A stretch of 64,000 nt of DNA. It comes from Topomyia yanbarensis. Lineage: Eukaryota; Arthropoda; Insecta; Diptera; Culicidae. Each line of letters starts with the position of its first letter. The stretch's first letter is position 1. The notes under the pieces were generated by a model, which was not told the origin of the DNA, did not search any database, and saw only the letters and a program-made list of their open reading frames with translations. The translations under genes were made by a program, and so were the position numbers. Positions 36,728 through 47,494 of the stretch are shown here, in pieces. Location: the NCBI RefSeq assembly GCF_030247195.1, contig NC_080672.1:33301906-33365905 (forward strand), written 5' to 3'.

Positions 36728-38365
36728 ATGGAGAAGTCAACGAGGATGGATCAATGGTTATTTACAAGTATTGTGTTACTGTAAGGATCTACGAGTGAAA
36801 AAAATCTACACACATATTTTGTTTTTCATTTAAAAAAAAGCGAAGCAGTGGATTGCACTGGTGTTGCATTTTATAGTAGTTGAGCAACCCATTCCAACTT
36901 CTGTTCGAAAGAGCAACGCCAGTGAAATCTAGAAAGACTCTAAAGAGAGACTAACTCCGACTAAACCGGAATCCAATCGATCCAGAATGGAGTCTCTGCA
37001 GTACTCTTACTAGAGTTTTTTTTTCTAGTGTAATCCACTGCCCCGGTGTTTTTCAATGAAAAATGGCCTTAGAAACATTAACAACATATATTATGATTAT
37101 ACCACCCTGTTCTTTACGGATCCTAAATTTCACTACTACCAAAATATATTTTTCTTTATTTCAGAGCTATTATTGGGAGCTCGTCCGCATTGGATGCTAA
37201 GTGTAATGGTGGTTATTATTCACTGGAGAGGTGTGTGCTGCAAGGCCTGAATATAACCCCATCGGTTAAGTTTCCAGTTCACGAAAACTATGAGCTACAG
37301 AGTTGCACGGTAGATTACCTTTCACCTCAGGTTATGGATCAAATGAAGTGGATTGGGACGCTCACTATCCAGGACGGGAATATTAGCAAAATTTTCCTCA
37401 AATCGGATTTGACGGTGCTTAGTGCTGCAAACAGCAGAACGACTGAAGTGGTGATTAGTGGCACGGAAGAAAACGATCGGCTCAGTGAGCTATCCATCAC
37501 TTCAAATCTTTTAACATCGGTTCCCAAAAATTTAGCGAAATTGAAAAGTCTATCCATACTAATTCTCGATGGAAATATGATTGAATATGCAAACTTCAGC
37601 GAATTTAACGGACTTAGTAATCTCAAAAAGCTCAGCTTGTCCAATAATCGATTGTATATCTTGATGGATAATCAAGATGTTAAATTGCATCGGTTAAAAA
37701 GTTTAGACTTATCACGTAACTATTTAACGGAACTAGATATGATCAATTGGGAAATGCCTTTGCTGCAAACATTGAATATACGTGATAATCATCTAACTTT
37801 TCTAATGAATTTCGACCTAGATAACTTTCCATCGCTGATAAGTTTTGATCTGTACGGAAACCTATGGGATTGTCGTTGGCGTGACAGCTTTGCTCCAGTT
37901 CTAGACACCATTAATATCAAATCACAAGGATATAGAGCTCAAACTTCAATCGAATGTACGAAAATGACACAGTTAAGTGAAGCAGCATATCGGAAACTTA
38001 ACATCACAACTATTAAAAAGTTCCAATTCACATTAAACAATGTAGAACAGCTGGAAACACAAATCGGAAGTCTAGTTATGGATGTGACAACACACGCAAC
38101 TAACATAGAGGCACTGAAGGAATTACTGAATTCACAACAGAAAACAATTTCCGAATTGCTCGAAAAGACGCTCGATCAGCAGAAATCAATCGAAGAAATG
38201 TTGGGAAAAATTCAGGAACTTGAGCTCAATGCTGAACGTTCATATTCGCCATTTGTTGGTGTTGTACCCAAGGGATTGGCTGCTAAATTGATTTCGGAAA
38301 TTTCGGATGTTATTCGCAAACATCTTCCCAGTGATGACGGAACTAACACGGGATCAGTTAACTGA
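36728..38365 (+). CDS. Secreted LRR protein with coiled coil, LRIM/APL1-like
   Basis: Two exons: 36728-36780 and 37165-38365, joined over a GT-AG intron of 384 nt in phase, giving 417 aa. Exon 1 plus the first codons of exon 2 form a signal peptide (hydrophobic 'WLFTSIVLLAIIG', cleavage near 'SSA'). Cysteines follow at about residues 31, 41 and 65. Some five or six leucine-rich repeats span residues 123-251 ('LKKLSLSNNRL', 'LKSLDLSRNYL', 'LQTLNIRDNHL'), closed by a Cys-capped end ('NLWDCRW', C254 and C282). A heptad-rich coiled coil covers about 309-376. This layout is that of mosquito LRIM/APL1 proteins, which act in complement-like haemolymph immunity; function here is inferred. The adjacent-cysteine motif of classical LRIMs is absent. 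An in-frame second ATG lies six codons downstream of the chosen start. Confidence 0.85.
36845..37041. mobile_element. Small MITE in the LRR gene intron
   Basis: A 197-bp segment inside the 384-nt intron is bounded by 17-bp inverted repeats, GCAGTGGATTGCACTGG at 36845-36861 and the reverse complement with two mismatches at 37025-37041. The intron would be about 187 nt without it. Target duplication was not clear. Confidence 0.5.
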
Positions 38366-38547
38366 GGTTGGCTATCAAATATAGTTGAAACAATCGGAAC
38401 GATTTTATACTTTGATTGAAAATGTTGCAACGGTCTATCAGTAATCCGAATTCTACTAGACTAAATGAAGACATTGATTTCACTGAAACATTCATTAATG
38501 AAAGGGCTAAAATAGTATGTCGTAACTAACAATTGAAGTATTCGTAC

Positions 38548-38553
38548 AATAAA
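38548..38553 (+). terminator. Poly(A) signal of the LRR gene
   Basis: AATAAA lies 183 bases after the LRR stop codon and is the first canonical signal downstream on that strand. It is 68 bases before the stop of the convergent pacifastin gene. Confidence 0.55.
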
Positions 38554-38620
38554 CACATGCCTAGACTCTAGAGTACTGTATTTAACACTTAAAATAACCT
38601 GTAGTGTAAATAGAATGTAA

Positions 38621-38873
38621 TCAGTTCAACTGTAACACTTCCCTTCCTTGCCAACAAAGCAAAGTTGTGCACTGCCTGGTCCACCCATCTTCGGAGCAAA
38701 CGCATATATTGCACCTGTCCATGAAAATGGTCGTAGGTTGACAAATCGGTACCCTGTAAGCATTAGCTGTGGAACAGGATATTCAATCAATGTGAGGTTT
38801 TTGACAAACTAAAACAAATACCTGATATTAATACTATCGTAGAAAGAAAAAACACCACGAGGAAAAAATTCAT
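38621..38873 (-). CDS. Secreted pacifastin-type serine protease inhibitor
   Basis: Two short exons on the minus strand: 38822-38873 and 38621-38766, joined over a 55-nt GT-AG intron (donor GTATTT, acceptor CCACAG), giving 65 aa. Residues 1-20 are a signal peptide ('MNFFLVVFFLSTIVLIS', cut after 'ANA'). The mature part has exactly the pacifastin light-chain pattern: C, nine residues, C-N-x-C-x-C, eight residues with a Gly, C-T-x3-C (visible as 'CNICVC' and 'CTTLLC'). Pacifastin domains inhibit trypsin- or chymotrypsin-like proteases, in insects including prophenoloxidase cascades; the target here is unknown. Another acceptor at 38753/38752 would give a frame without this pattern, so the chosen splice is preferred. 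GATAAATAA about 35 bases upstream may act as TATA box. It converges on the LRR gene, 255 bp apart. Confidence 0.75.
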
Positions 38874-39291
38874 TTTCAAATAATTTGTAACACAGCAGAA
38901 ACGTTATTTATCAACTACCTACATGCTATGACGGGTTGACACTGGTTTCAACGCCGTACTGATTATCTGATTATCATGACTCAATCGGACATCAAAATAA
39001 AAACAAAACGCAGATCAGCCCAACTTACTATATAGTTTCGTGGAACATAAAGTCATGCGCGTCATAACTCGTAACCCTACAAACAATACGCTTCAGCGGG
39101 CTCGGTTTTGTTGGACACGAGATTCGGCTTCGATGAATCATTAACGAAAATGAAAACATACAGGCTTATCTCCACAGTTCATGGTCAAGGTTACAACTAT
39201 CGAATTGTTGATTCGATAAGACCGAGGATAAAAATTGCGTGATTTTTTTGAAATCCATTTCGTTTATTGGATAAGACACGGTTGAGTTTGC
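38874..39291. other. Upstream region of the pacifastin gene
   Basis: AT-rich, with two close GATAATC motifs (minus strand TGATAATCAGATAATC near 38965). GATA factors commonly drive fat-body and haemocyte genes in insects, so they are possible control sites. No gene is seen. Confidence 0.3.
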
Positions 39292-39501
39292 TTAAGGTTG
39301 CACAGAGAATGCGCAAAATTCGCAAACGAAAAAAGCAGTTTTTTTCCACACCGTATGTCAGATCTTCATAAAAATCAATCAGCAGTACTGTAACAACATT
39401 CTACATACGCTGATTGATTTTTATGAAGATCTGACATACGGTGTGGAAAAAAAACTGCTTTTTTCGTTTGCGGATTTTGTGCATTCTCTGTGCAACCTTA
39501 A
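39292..39501. mobile_element. TTAA-flanked foldback MITE (piggyBac-like)
   Basis: The element 39296-39497 (202 bp) is a near-perfect hairpin with arms of about 88 bp around a 25-base loop. It starts GGTTGCACAGAGAATG and ends with the reverse complement. Both sides are flanked by TTAA (39292-39295 and 39498-39501), the target duplication of piggyBac-type transposases. The arms differ at only a few positions, so the insertion is young or recently homogenised. It has no coding capacity. Confidence 0.75.
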
Positions 39502-39524
39502 AGGTGCTATCAGCGTATCAGAAG

Positions 39525-39555
39525 AAAGAGAGAGAGAGAGAGTGTGTGTGTGTGT
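39525..39555. repeat. (AG)n/(GT)n microsatellite
   Basis: A run of AG dinucleotides is followed directly by a run of GT dinucleotides. Confidence 0.9.
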
Positions 39556-40059
39556 TTTAAGAGAGCATTAAAAACAAATTTCAAGAAAACCCTGAGACGG
39601 GAAAAAAGGTACAAAAACCCACATGTCTCAGGGAACGAGTTTGGGCTGCCATCACCCGACCCGCTTAACACAATAGCTCTTGCCCAGAACCTAATTCCTC
39701 CACGGCACTACCTTACGGCATTACTTCGGGGAGGGGTTTTTATGTGCACAGCACCCACTCTAATTCTACTTGTTAGTTCCTTCAGTAGTGTTACAGCCCC
39801 ACTCCTCGACCAGTTGTCCACCATCCACACAGACTGGCAATTTCTGCATGGCAGTCGGAGAGCTGTCTGTGAGTCGAGACTTGGTGCTCCTCCTCTACAA
39901 CGACAATCTGGGCGGCAAACTTCAGATTGTCAAATTCACCGACCCCTTGGGCTCCCTTGTGCCATTCAACACAACGACTCGGCTCTCTTGTGCCAGTTAA
40001 CACCACAACTCCCTTCTCGTACAATTCAGCGCCATTTACTCGTAGTGCTCCAGACTTGT

Positions 40060-40880
40060 TCGCGAACTACTCGGTCTAGTCCCCTACGGTGGACTTAGCC
40101 CACTCCGACGGTGGATTCCCCGGCGAGAGAAGTTCTCCCGAAACCGAGCCAACCAGCCAGGTGTCGAGGTCAGTTCGGCGATTCCGGTGGAGCAGGGCGT
40201 CCGGTTCGCTGGTGCCCCGCGACTGGCGGTGTCTAGTCGCGGTCTACTCAGTTTAGTCCCCGGCGGTGCATCTAGCTTACGCCGACGGAGTGCCCCGGCG
40301 AAGGAAGTTCTCCCGATACCGATTCTTCTTTGGTTTTAGCATCACCATTTCTTGAGCCCTTTGACTCCCTCTCGTTCCATTTCGCTCTACTTTCCCGATG
40401 AGCCATTCAGCTCCCGCCCTTACTTGTTCGCGAACTACTCGGTCTAGTCCCCGACAATGGATCTAGCCTACTCCGACGAAGAATTCCCCGGCGAGGGAGG
40501 TTCTCCCGAAACCGAGCGGTAGATTTCTCCTGATACCGATGTTCGTTTCCGTGAGCCATTTGGCTCTCCGCGTCGTCCCGATCTATTCGATCTAGTCCCC
40601 GGTGGTGGATCTAGCCTACTCAACGGGCCAGCCAGTAGGTGTTGAGGTCTATCCGGCGATTCCGGGTGGAGCGTAGCTTCCGGTTCACCAGCGCTCCAAC
40701 GACCCACTGCTAGCTGTGCGACACGGTCCGGCGATTCCGGTGAAGCTTGACGTCCGGTTCACAGGTGTCCCGACGACCCAAACTTGGTGCTACGTCACGT
40801 ACTACTCAACCAGTCCTAGGCGGTGGACCTAGTCTACACAGTCGGAGAGTTCCCCGGCAGCGGAATTTCTCTCGAAACCC
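40060..40880. repeat. GC-rich degenerate tandem repeats
   Basis: About five copies of a module with TCTAGTCCCCG, GATCTAGCC, TTCCCCGGCGA and GTTCTCCCGA stand at roughly 40070, 40240, 40435, 40590 and 40805, alternating with a second module containing GGCGATTCCGG. The spacing is irregular (150-210 bp). The composition is far more GC-rich than the window and the position next to a LINE RT fragment suggests a LINE untranslated region. Confidence 0.6.
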
Positions 40881-40884
40881 GATT

Positions 40885-41250
40885 TGTGGCCTCTTGTTTG
40901 TCCCTTGCTCATAATCCCTCTGATAATAGCGTCCGAGGTATGCTCGTCGTGGCACATCTCTTCGACGATATTGTCAACTGTCACAACAGGTATACCCCTA
41001 CGAGCTTTTTCAAACCTAAGGCATTCGAAGGACGATTACTGAGATACGATTGCATCCAACGGAGTGGATTGGCACCAAAGCTAAGTCTATCCAACATTGC
41101 CGCTGCAATGGCGTAGTTAATCTTGTCGAAAACAACTGAAAGGTCGGTATAAGTTACGTCAGTTTCAAGGCCGTCAGACATGGCATTTGTCACATAGGTC
41201 GTGAACGACAAAAGATTCGTAGATGTTGAACGTTTCGGCATTGACACAGC
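40885..41250 (-). pseudogene. LINE reverse transcriptase fragment
   Basis: A minus-strand frame at 40981-41247 encodes a central RT piece: 'KRSTSTNLLSFTTYV', 'DVTYTDLSVVFDKI' (the first catalytic Asp region, here D-L-S-V-V-F-D) and 'LRWMQSYLSNR'. Both ends are missing. Jockey-type by motif style. Dead. Confidence 0.75.
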
Positions 41251-41472
41251 TCAATACGTTAGCTTACAGGAGCCGTGGGTATTTTATATATTTACAAGAT
41301 GCAAGGAATAAAAATTATTCCATTTATCTAGATTCTATTCCTTTTTATTTTTTGTTCGTTTTGTTGGGAAAAAATTTTCGATTCTTTAAAGAACAAATTT
41401 TGGTATTTTTGAATCAAAATGTTGGCAACATAATTATAATTATTTTATGGCGTGTTAGCATGCTCTGAAGTT

Positions 41473-42024
41473 TCAAAATTCCATCACACAATCCGTAGCA
41501 TCTTCACAAATAAAGTACATATGCGATCCTTTGCAATTATTGTCGTTCCAGGTCCATCGCTGTGCAAACCGGGGAATAAACACCATCTGCATACAATCCT
41601 CTGTCCCGTTGTTGTTATTAGGCTCCCCCGGAGACCAGTTGGTAAACGTCACCAGCTTTCCTGTGGCTACCCATGAAAATACACCCTCCTCACCTAAGTC
41701 GGATCCGCCAATCCAGAAATAGCACTGCACATCGTTGAACTTGTCGGTGCTTTGGACGAACTGTGCTACAGCATCATTCTCCTCGCGAGATCGAATCGTC
41801 AGCAGCCGCATCCCGATGGAGTTACAAAATTCATTGGCCTTATGCCAGTTTGTCTGTAATTCAATCAAATCTTTTATAACACATTATTATAATACCAGAG
41901 TTATTTAAAAACTTACCCGAAAGTTGGGAATATGGTACTTCTTCGGTGCAGTTTGAGATCCATAGTGGAAAAACATAGCAAAAATGATGAAGAAAATCAA
42001 CCCTGTAAAATGAACGCGTTGCAT
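41473..42024 (-). CDS. C-type lectin A, secreted, mannose-type site
   Basis: Two exons on the minus strand, 41917-42024 and 41473-41853, with a 63-nt GT-AG intron in phase 0, giving 162 aa. The start ATG at 42024 opens a signal peptide ('GLIFFIIFAMFFHYG'), followed by the short leader 'KKYHIPNFR'. The rest is one C-type lectin domain: 'ANEFC', 'YFWIG', the sugar-specificity motif EPN in 'SPGEPNNN', a Glu before the third conserved Cys ('TEDC'), and 'WTWNDNNC' with the WND calcium ligands. EPN and WND predict calcium-dependent binding of mannose-type sugars. Besides the four canonical cysteines, one precedes the WIG motif and one lies in the tail ('TDC'). Mosquito lectins of this kind act in haemolymph immunity and agglutination. 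It is paralogous to lectin B. Confidence 0.92.
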
Positions 42025-43149
42025 GGTTTATTCTACTGTGAAGAGACTTTCCCAACTTGAACTCCAGACAAACAACGGCTCACTATCATCTTACACCATC
42101 GATGCATGTACTAAGTGAGAAGAAGCTCAAAATAATTATCAACAAGCCATAATTTGTGCTGGTATATGTTTGTGCGAATATTGAAATCCCCAGATCTTCA
42201 ATATTTCAATATTATTTCTTCAAAGGGCCTAACGAACTTTATAAACAAATGTGTTGTCTGTGTGGATGTACATTGATGATTTTTTTAAAAGAAATCTCTT
42301 TCTGCAGTGGAATGAAGTTTGTATTCAATGTAGTTTGTTAACGAAAGTCACTTATGCTCTATTGAAGAATTACTCTTTTCACATGAATAAAATTCGATTG
42401 AATTTTTATACAATATATATAATAGAATAAGAATAATATACAGATCTATGAATTGATCTTGTTCATCTCGTTGTTAAAAACTGTGATCAAAGTTTGTTAG
42501 ACATGAACATGCCGTGTTTTTGATGCGCTGACGTATCTTTTCACAACTTTAGAGGACACTAAGAACATTCTCCGTACTCATTACAATGCTAATCCCTCTA
42601 AAGAATCAAAAGTAATGCGTTCAACACTCATTACCGATACCCTATTCACGACGCACAACAAATCAAAATATTTTTAAATTGAAACATCAAAATTGCTCGA
42701 TTGTATAAATATGGGCGGTATAATGCGCTTCATCTGTTATGTAGAAGTTTTCAAACTGGCTTCTACACTGTAACGATAAAAGTATACTACTATTTCTAAA
42801 TGCGTTGGAAAATCTGTCCTAAAACCATCCCCTGCAAGAAACTAGCTCTACATCCAACTAAACATCGAACGAAGTGGATCGGCGTAAAACGTTTGATGAA
42901 CAGATTTTAATGCGAGATGCGCTCTCGTGTTGATGTAAACTGTAAATGAAATGCCCTTTTTTCAAATTTTATGCAAAGTTGTTATACATTCCTAGAGTGA
43001 TCTACCCCCAGACCTTAGCCCATCCATTTCCACCTCGGAACCAACATTGTTCGGACTACCTCGCTCACTACCAGCTACAACGCGATTTTCTTGTCAGAGC
43101 TTATGGTCAATCACAAACGCTTGACTCATTTTTGGGCAAGTTCTTCTAA
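42025..43149. other. Intergenic stretch upstream of lectin A
   Basis: Contains the promoter side of lectin A. No TATA/initiator pair was fixed with confidence. No other gene is supported. Confidence 0.35.
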
Positions 43150-44000
43150 TTTTTTTCCACTTCCACTTGCACTTCATCATGGCCCAATAGGATGGAGTTC
43201 GGGATAGTTTGGTGGGATCATATCTTTCGGCACAAAATTCAAAGTATTAGTAGCAATTTTGGAGTAGAGGCATGAGGCAAAATCAACGGGTTTTGGTCGT
43301 GTTAAAATCAGCTTTGAAGGCACTCAATTTTGTAAATTTCATCGTTTATGGTGCATTTTTTTACAAATAATTCATTGCGTTTGCTTTAGTACAAATGGCC
43401 TGCCAAATCAGATACTTTGATGCGAATTTTGACAGTTGCTTCCATTTGAAACGGCCATCTACAGCAAATTTGTCCTCACCCTGAAATAGTCGTATTCCGG
43501 CAACTTCCCAAAATCCTCGTTGATGTAGATCTCATCAGTGTCGCAGCATCAGTATTTCGTTGGCAGGGTCATGTACAGTTTCCGGGATCGTCTCCATTAG
43601 GAATGTTCTGCACATTGTACGCTTTGGATCGTGATTATTTCCTGGTCCACTGGACGTAACTTTGTGAAACATCAAGTTTTTTGGCCAGGCAGAGCGTCGA
43701 CATGTTCGTATTCTGCTTGAAAAAAAACAATAAGCGCTCTCTGGGAAATTTTGCGCCGTATTCCCGATTTTCGGCCAGCAACTGACTTGCGGTCCCGGAA
43801 CATTAGGAGGACCTTTGAGATGGTCGAATGATGTATATTCATCAGTTTTCTCAAGGTACATGGCGAAAACCTAGGAACAAAATCCTTTCGCGGATGGTTT
43901 GCTGATATGTATACTTCTATCTCGACTGGAATCTCACTGACATCTGCACAACTGAGTAGATGTAAACAATATACTCTAAAGACTATGCTATATCCCTCCC
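43150..44000 (-). pseudogene. Tc1/mariner-type transposase remnant
   Basis: Read on the minus strand, the N-terminal part (43800-43870) resembles a helix-turn-helix ('MNIHHSTISKVLLMF', 'RKSGIRRKI'). Further on comes a catalytic-type 'DEIYINEDFGKLP' stretch at about 43500, and near 43200 'FVPKDMIPPNYPELHPI', the conserved C-terminal motif of mosquito Tc1/mariner (DD37-type) transposases. Frames change and stops occur, so it is a fossil. Terminal repeats were not identified. Confidence 0.7.
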
Positions 44001-44090
44001 TAAGGAGAAAAAATGGGTAAAAATCAAAATTTCTCCCTAGGGCGAACATTTTTGATGACACCCCTCTTTGTAGGTGAAGGGAACAAATCC

Positions 44091-45291
44091 TAAAGCACTA
44101 TTCAGACTCTCCGTGAAAATGAACGTGAACAAGTGATTAATACCTTCCGTTGTGGACGAAGTCGTGATCAGTTTCATCAACGAACAACGATTTCACTCTC
44201 AACTGGCAGTTTAAGGCGTATTTACATTCTCGAAATTGATGAAAATGGTGATCGACAAATGGTGGGACAACAAAATTCTCACAAGTTTCCTATCTCATGC
44301 CTCCACGCGAGTCTAAGTCTATTGATGACATTTGGTCCTTAGACCGGCGACGACTGGGTGCTATCAGCCTTCTGCCGATAGTAGCAGAATGAGAGGGTGT
44401 GAACAGATCTAGGCGAGAAAACATTGCCGTAAAAATGAATAGTTGATCGGAAATTAGCCCCAATACGACTAATCTGACTAGTATCTATGATCACGGTTAA
44501 TACGTATTGAAAATTCGCCGCGTGTTTTTATGAACCTAATTTCAAGCTCCGTTATTGCTAACAAGCCCGTGCATCAGGTTAACAATCCTTCATATTTCCC
44601 TTCAGTGTTCGTTATTATCGCTCGTATACTTGTATTCCACAAACAATCCGATATGGAAAATAAGAAATACTTTCCTTGATGTATAACATCTCGCGCTATT
44701 TTTGCCTGTATAATGTGTTATCACTCGGTAGTTTTCAAGCCAATAAATATATCGTAGAGAAGAAGTGGCGAATTTTGTCCAAATACTGTTGCAATAAATA
44801 GTGATCCGGCCCATTACGCAGATAACATTAGCTTTTTCTAGGCAATACACCCACGGTCGGCTGTGTGGAGTTCAAATTGCTTTTGTTTAGGGAACATAGT
44901 ATGCTCTCGGTAGTCGGCTGCCCAGAGTTTAAAAAGAACCAAAAACTAAACAAGATCTTCTCTTTTTCGAGTGATCGTGCACTCGAAGACTAACTAAACA
45001 ACTACCTAATAAAATATGCTTTACAGGTCGCATCGCTTGCTTGGAGCGAATCCTAGACCTGATACCCTTCCAAACTACCAACTCCGCGACACCTATGGAA
45101 GAGTCTGATGAATCGTCGTCATTCCGTTAAGTAGGTGGAGCATCAACACTTCCTGTCTACCTTATCCTTTATCCTTCCTCGTGAACGATAGAGAATGGGG
45201 CGGCCGGCAATGACGTCGTCCACCGTGAACAATGGAAGGTATTCAACACTTGTACACGTTCATTTTCACTGAGAGTCTAAATAGTGCTTTA
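44091..45291. mobile_element. Segment bounded by 80-bp inverted repeats
   Basis: The left arm 44091-44170 (TAAAGCACTATTCAGACTCT, then GTGAAAATGAACGTG) recurs as the reverse complement at 45212-45291. A weaker third match lies at about 45557-45595. The interior has no recognised coding frame, but 45050-45190 looks like a LINE untranslated region. It may be a composite DNA transposon or two MITEs in opposite orientation. Confidence 0.5.
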
Positions 45292-45739
45292 CAATTTGTC
45301 AGAATGCAATCTGGTATTCGAAGGCGTTCACCGTGAACACCGATGACATTTATATTCACTGCTCTACATCAATTCCGTCGCGTTTACACTCCCGGTGAAC
45401 GAGTGAAATATCCACTGCGGACATCACCGTGGAATATTTAAAATCATCGGGGAATGTGAATATTATTGCATTGCATTAGTTCCATTTCCATCAATTTCTA
45501 TACACTACTAATTGAGATATTGAAAAAAAAAAAAAACAATTTGATGCGCATTGAGTTCACGTTCATTTTCACCGTGGGTGTAAATAGACCTTAACTTAAT
45601 AACGAAACGAAACGCATCCCATGACTTAACACTCTAAATGGAAACTAGATAGAATTTTGTTAATTTCGGTCAAAACAGTTAATCAGGTTTAAAAGTGTCG
45701 CAATAATTACCAACTCAATAAAATCAATATGTCCGCTAA

Positions 45740-47230
45740 AGTGCTATTAAAAGTCGGTTCTGGAATCTTTTGGCAGCATTCTGTTTGCAATGTTGCTCTC
45801 TTGAACCTTGTTTGCTCGAACTAATTCCAAATAGTTGGAAAGACCGTGTTCTGGCTCCCGCAGGTGATGTATGTGGAGGTTTGACGTTGGAAAGTGTGGG
45901 CGTGCGAGATTTTGGTTGTCCGCAATCTGGAAAGAACACTCTGTTCTCTCCAGTCTTCGCGGTCGTCCTATTTACAAGGTGCCCTTTAATTTTCTGTGAG
46001 TGCTGTGGGATGCTTGCCAGAGACCGGTGAAATTGGTGTAAAAGGCTTGTACAAAATGCATTATGATGTCTGTGGCTGGCACTTTCTTCGTTAGGCTCCT
46101 TCTAGTACAGCGGCCCGCACTACCAAATGGTCTGCGTGAACGTTTCCCTGTATACTGCTATGCCAGCAGAGAATATCACTGTTGCGGTGTCTTCTGGTTT
46201 TCTAGACAGAGCACAGACGATGGCTACGGTTTCGACGGAAAAACAAGCACTCGGGTCAGAACTGGAGAGACGAGTCTGTCTCGCTGCCACTGACTCCGAT
46301 TTTAATCTCTTTATCATTTTTTGATCCGTCTATGTAAATCCGACTGTGATTCGGGAAACACCACAGTACGAGTTGGTTGTAAGTGGATCGTGCGGCTCCC
46401 CAAGCCTGGATCGTCAGGGACAGGCTTGTGTCAATCTTCGGAGGTCTCACCTTCCAGAGACCATACTCGGTGGAACCGTGCGAGCAGCGGTAGTTGAGTA
46501 GATTCTTTTAACCATCTCGCTGGTTACGGACTCTTCGTTTCCGGATCTTTTCTGTAATATGGACACCGCTTGCCATGAAGGATACCAGGGTAATGGTAGT
46601 AGACCAGCTTCGACGCAGGCGTTCTCTGTGCTACATTGCTGGGTAGCAGTTTGGAAGCCGTCTGAATGGAACCGTTATATAGATGTGACATGACGAGGTT
46701 CATTCCATCGCGGTTACGTCCGGTGATTTCGATCCCTTAGTGGATCTGACTATGGATAAACGCCTTTCTAATGGTTACTGCCCAGTTCCGAGTGCATTTT
46801 GGGGTGACGGGTGCAAATTGTACCCAAGCGTATTTTCCGGGTTACGCACTCGTTCTTAATCTTCCAGAGGCGGGGGACAAAAGTTGTCTTGCGATCCATT
46901 GTAACTCCGAGGATTTTTGATTCCTTACAGTACCGGATCGGTTTGTTGATCTTGATCGGACAGTCTGTTGTGGGTGTTGCAGCAGTTTGAATAAAAGCTC
47001 TTGTAGATCGAAATCCGGTAGCCTAGTGTTTCCGGTAACAACCAGCAGGATGTAGTCGGTATATACAAGGGGGGAAGTTCTCGGTGGTAGGCATCCAAAG
47101 ATGCTTACTGTTTAGGAAGAGGGTAACCGCCAAGACGGATCCCTGGAGTACCCCGTTCTTCTCAGTGAAGATGTCAAATTCGTTCCCCCCCTCCCCCAGG
47201 TGTCGGCCATACAAGGAAGGAGATTGATTG
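45740..47230 (-). pseudogene. I-like LINE ORF2 remnant with RNase H
   Basis: Minus-strand conceptual protein in several frames. It starts with an RT piece ('EKNGVLQGSVLAVTLF', 47140), followed by a thumb-like region ('CKESKILGVTMDRKTTFVP', about 46900) and an RNase H start ('SRIYIDGSKNDKEIKIGV', about 46330). The combination of RT and a cellular-type RNase H is typical of the I clade. The YADD box is missing and stops are many. Confidence 0.65.
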
Positions 47231-47494
47231 ACCAGAAATCCTTGGGTTTGTGGATCTCTTGGCTCCTTTAGGGGATCGGTATTACTTGCGCCGTCTGCCA
47301 GGAATCTGGAGCGATGTGCCTTTCAGGAGTCGATTGTGGCTAAGACGCACACATTCTTGCCTTGTGGAAGCAGTTTCTTAAGCCATGGGTAACCAATGTT
47401 GTCGAGTACGGCGATTTTCCCTCGCCCGCGGGAAAGGCAAGTTCAAGTCCCCCGAGAATGGTCGGTTCCATTCCGGGGGGGGTGAGGTAGAATG

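Noticed and set aside
38621..38752. Alternative exon 2 of the small inhibitor gene starting at the CTTACAG acceptor
   Set aside because: It also gives an open frame, but loses the full six-cysteine pacifastin spacing; the upstream acceptor with a better pyrimidine tract restores it.
39544..40098. 184-codon plus-strand frame
   Set aside because: GC-rich repeat DNA with no domain, overlapping another frame on the same strand; likely chance in LINE-associated sequence.
42040..42056. NF-kappaB/Rel site (GGGAAAGTCT) before lectin A
   Set aside because: It departs from the insect Rel consensus at the 3' half and is a single copy close to the start codon, so it is not supported as a control site.
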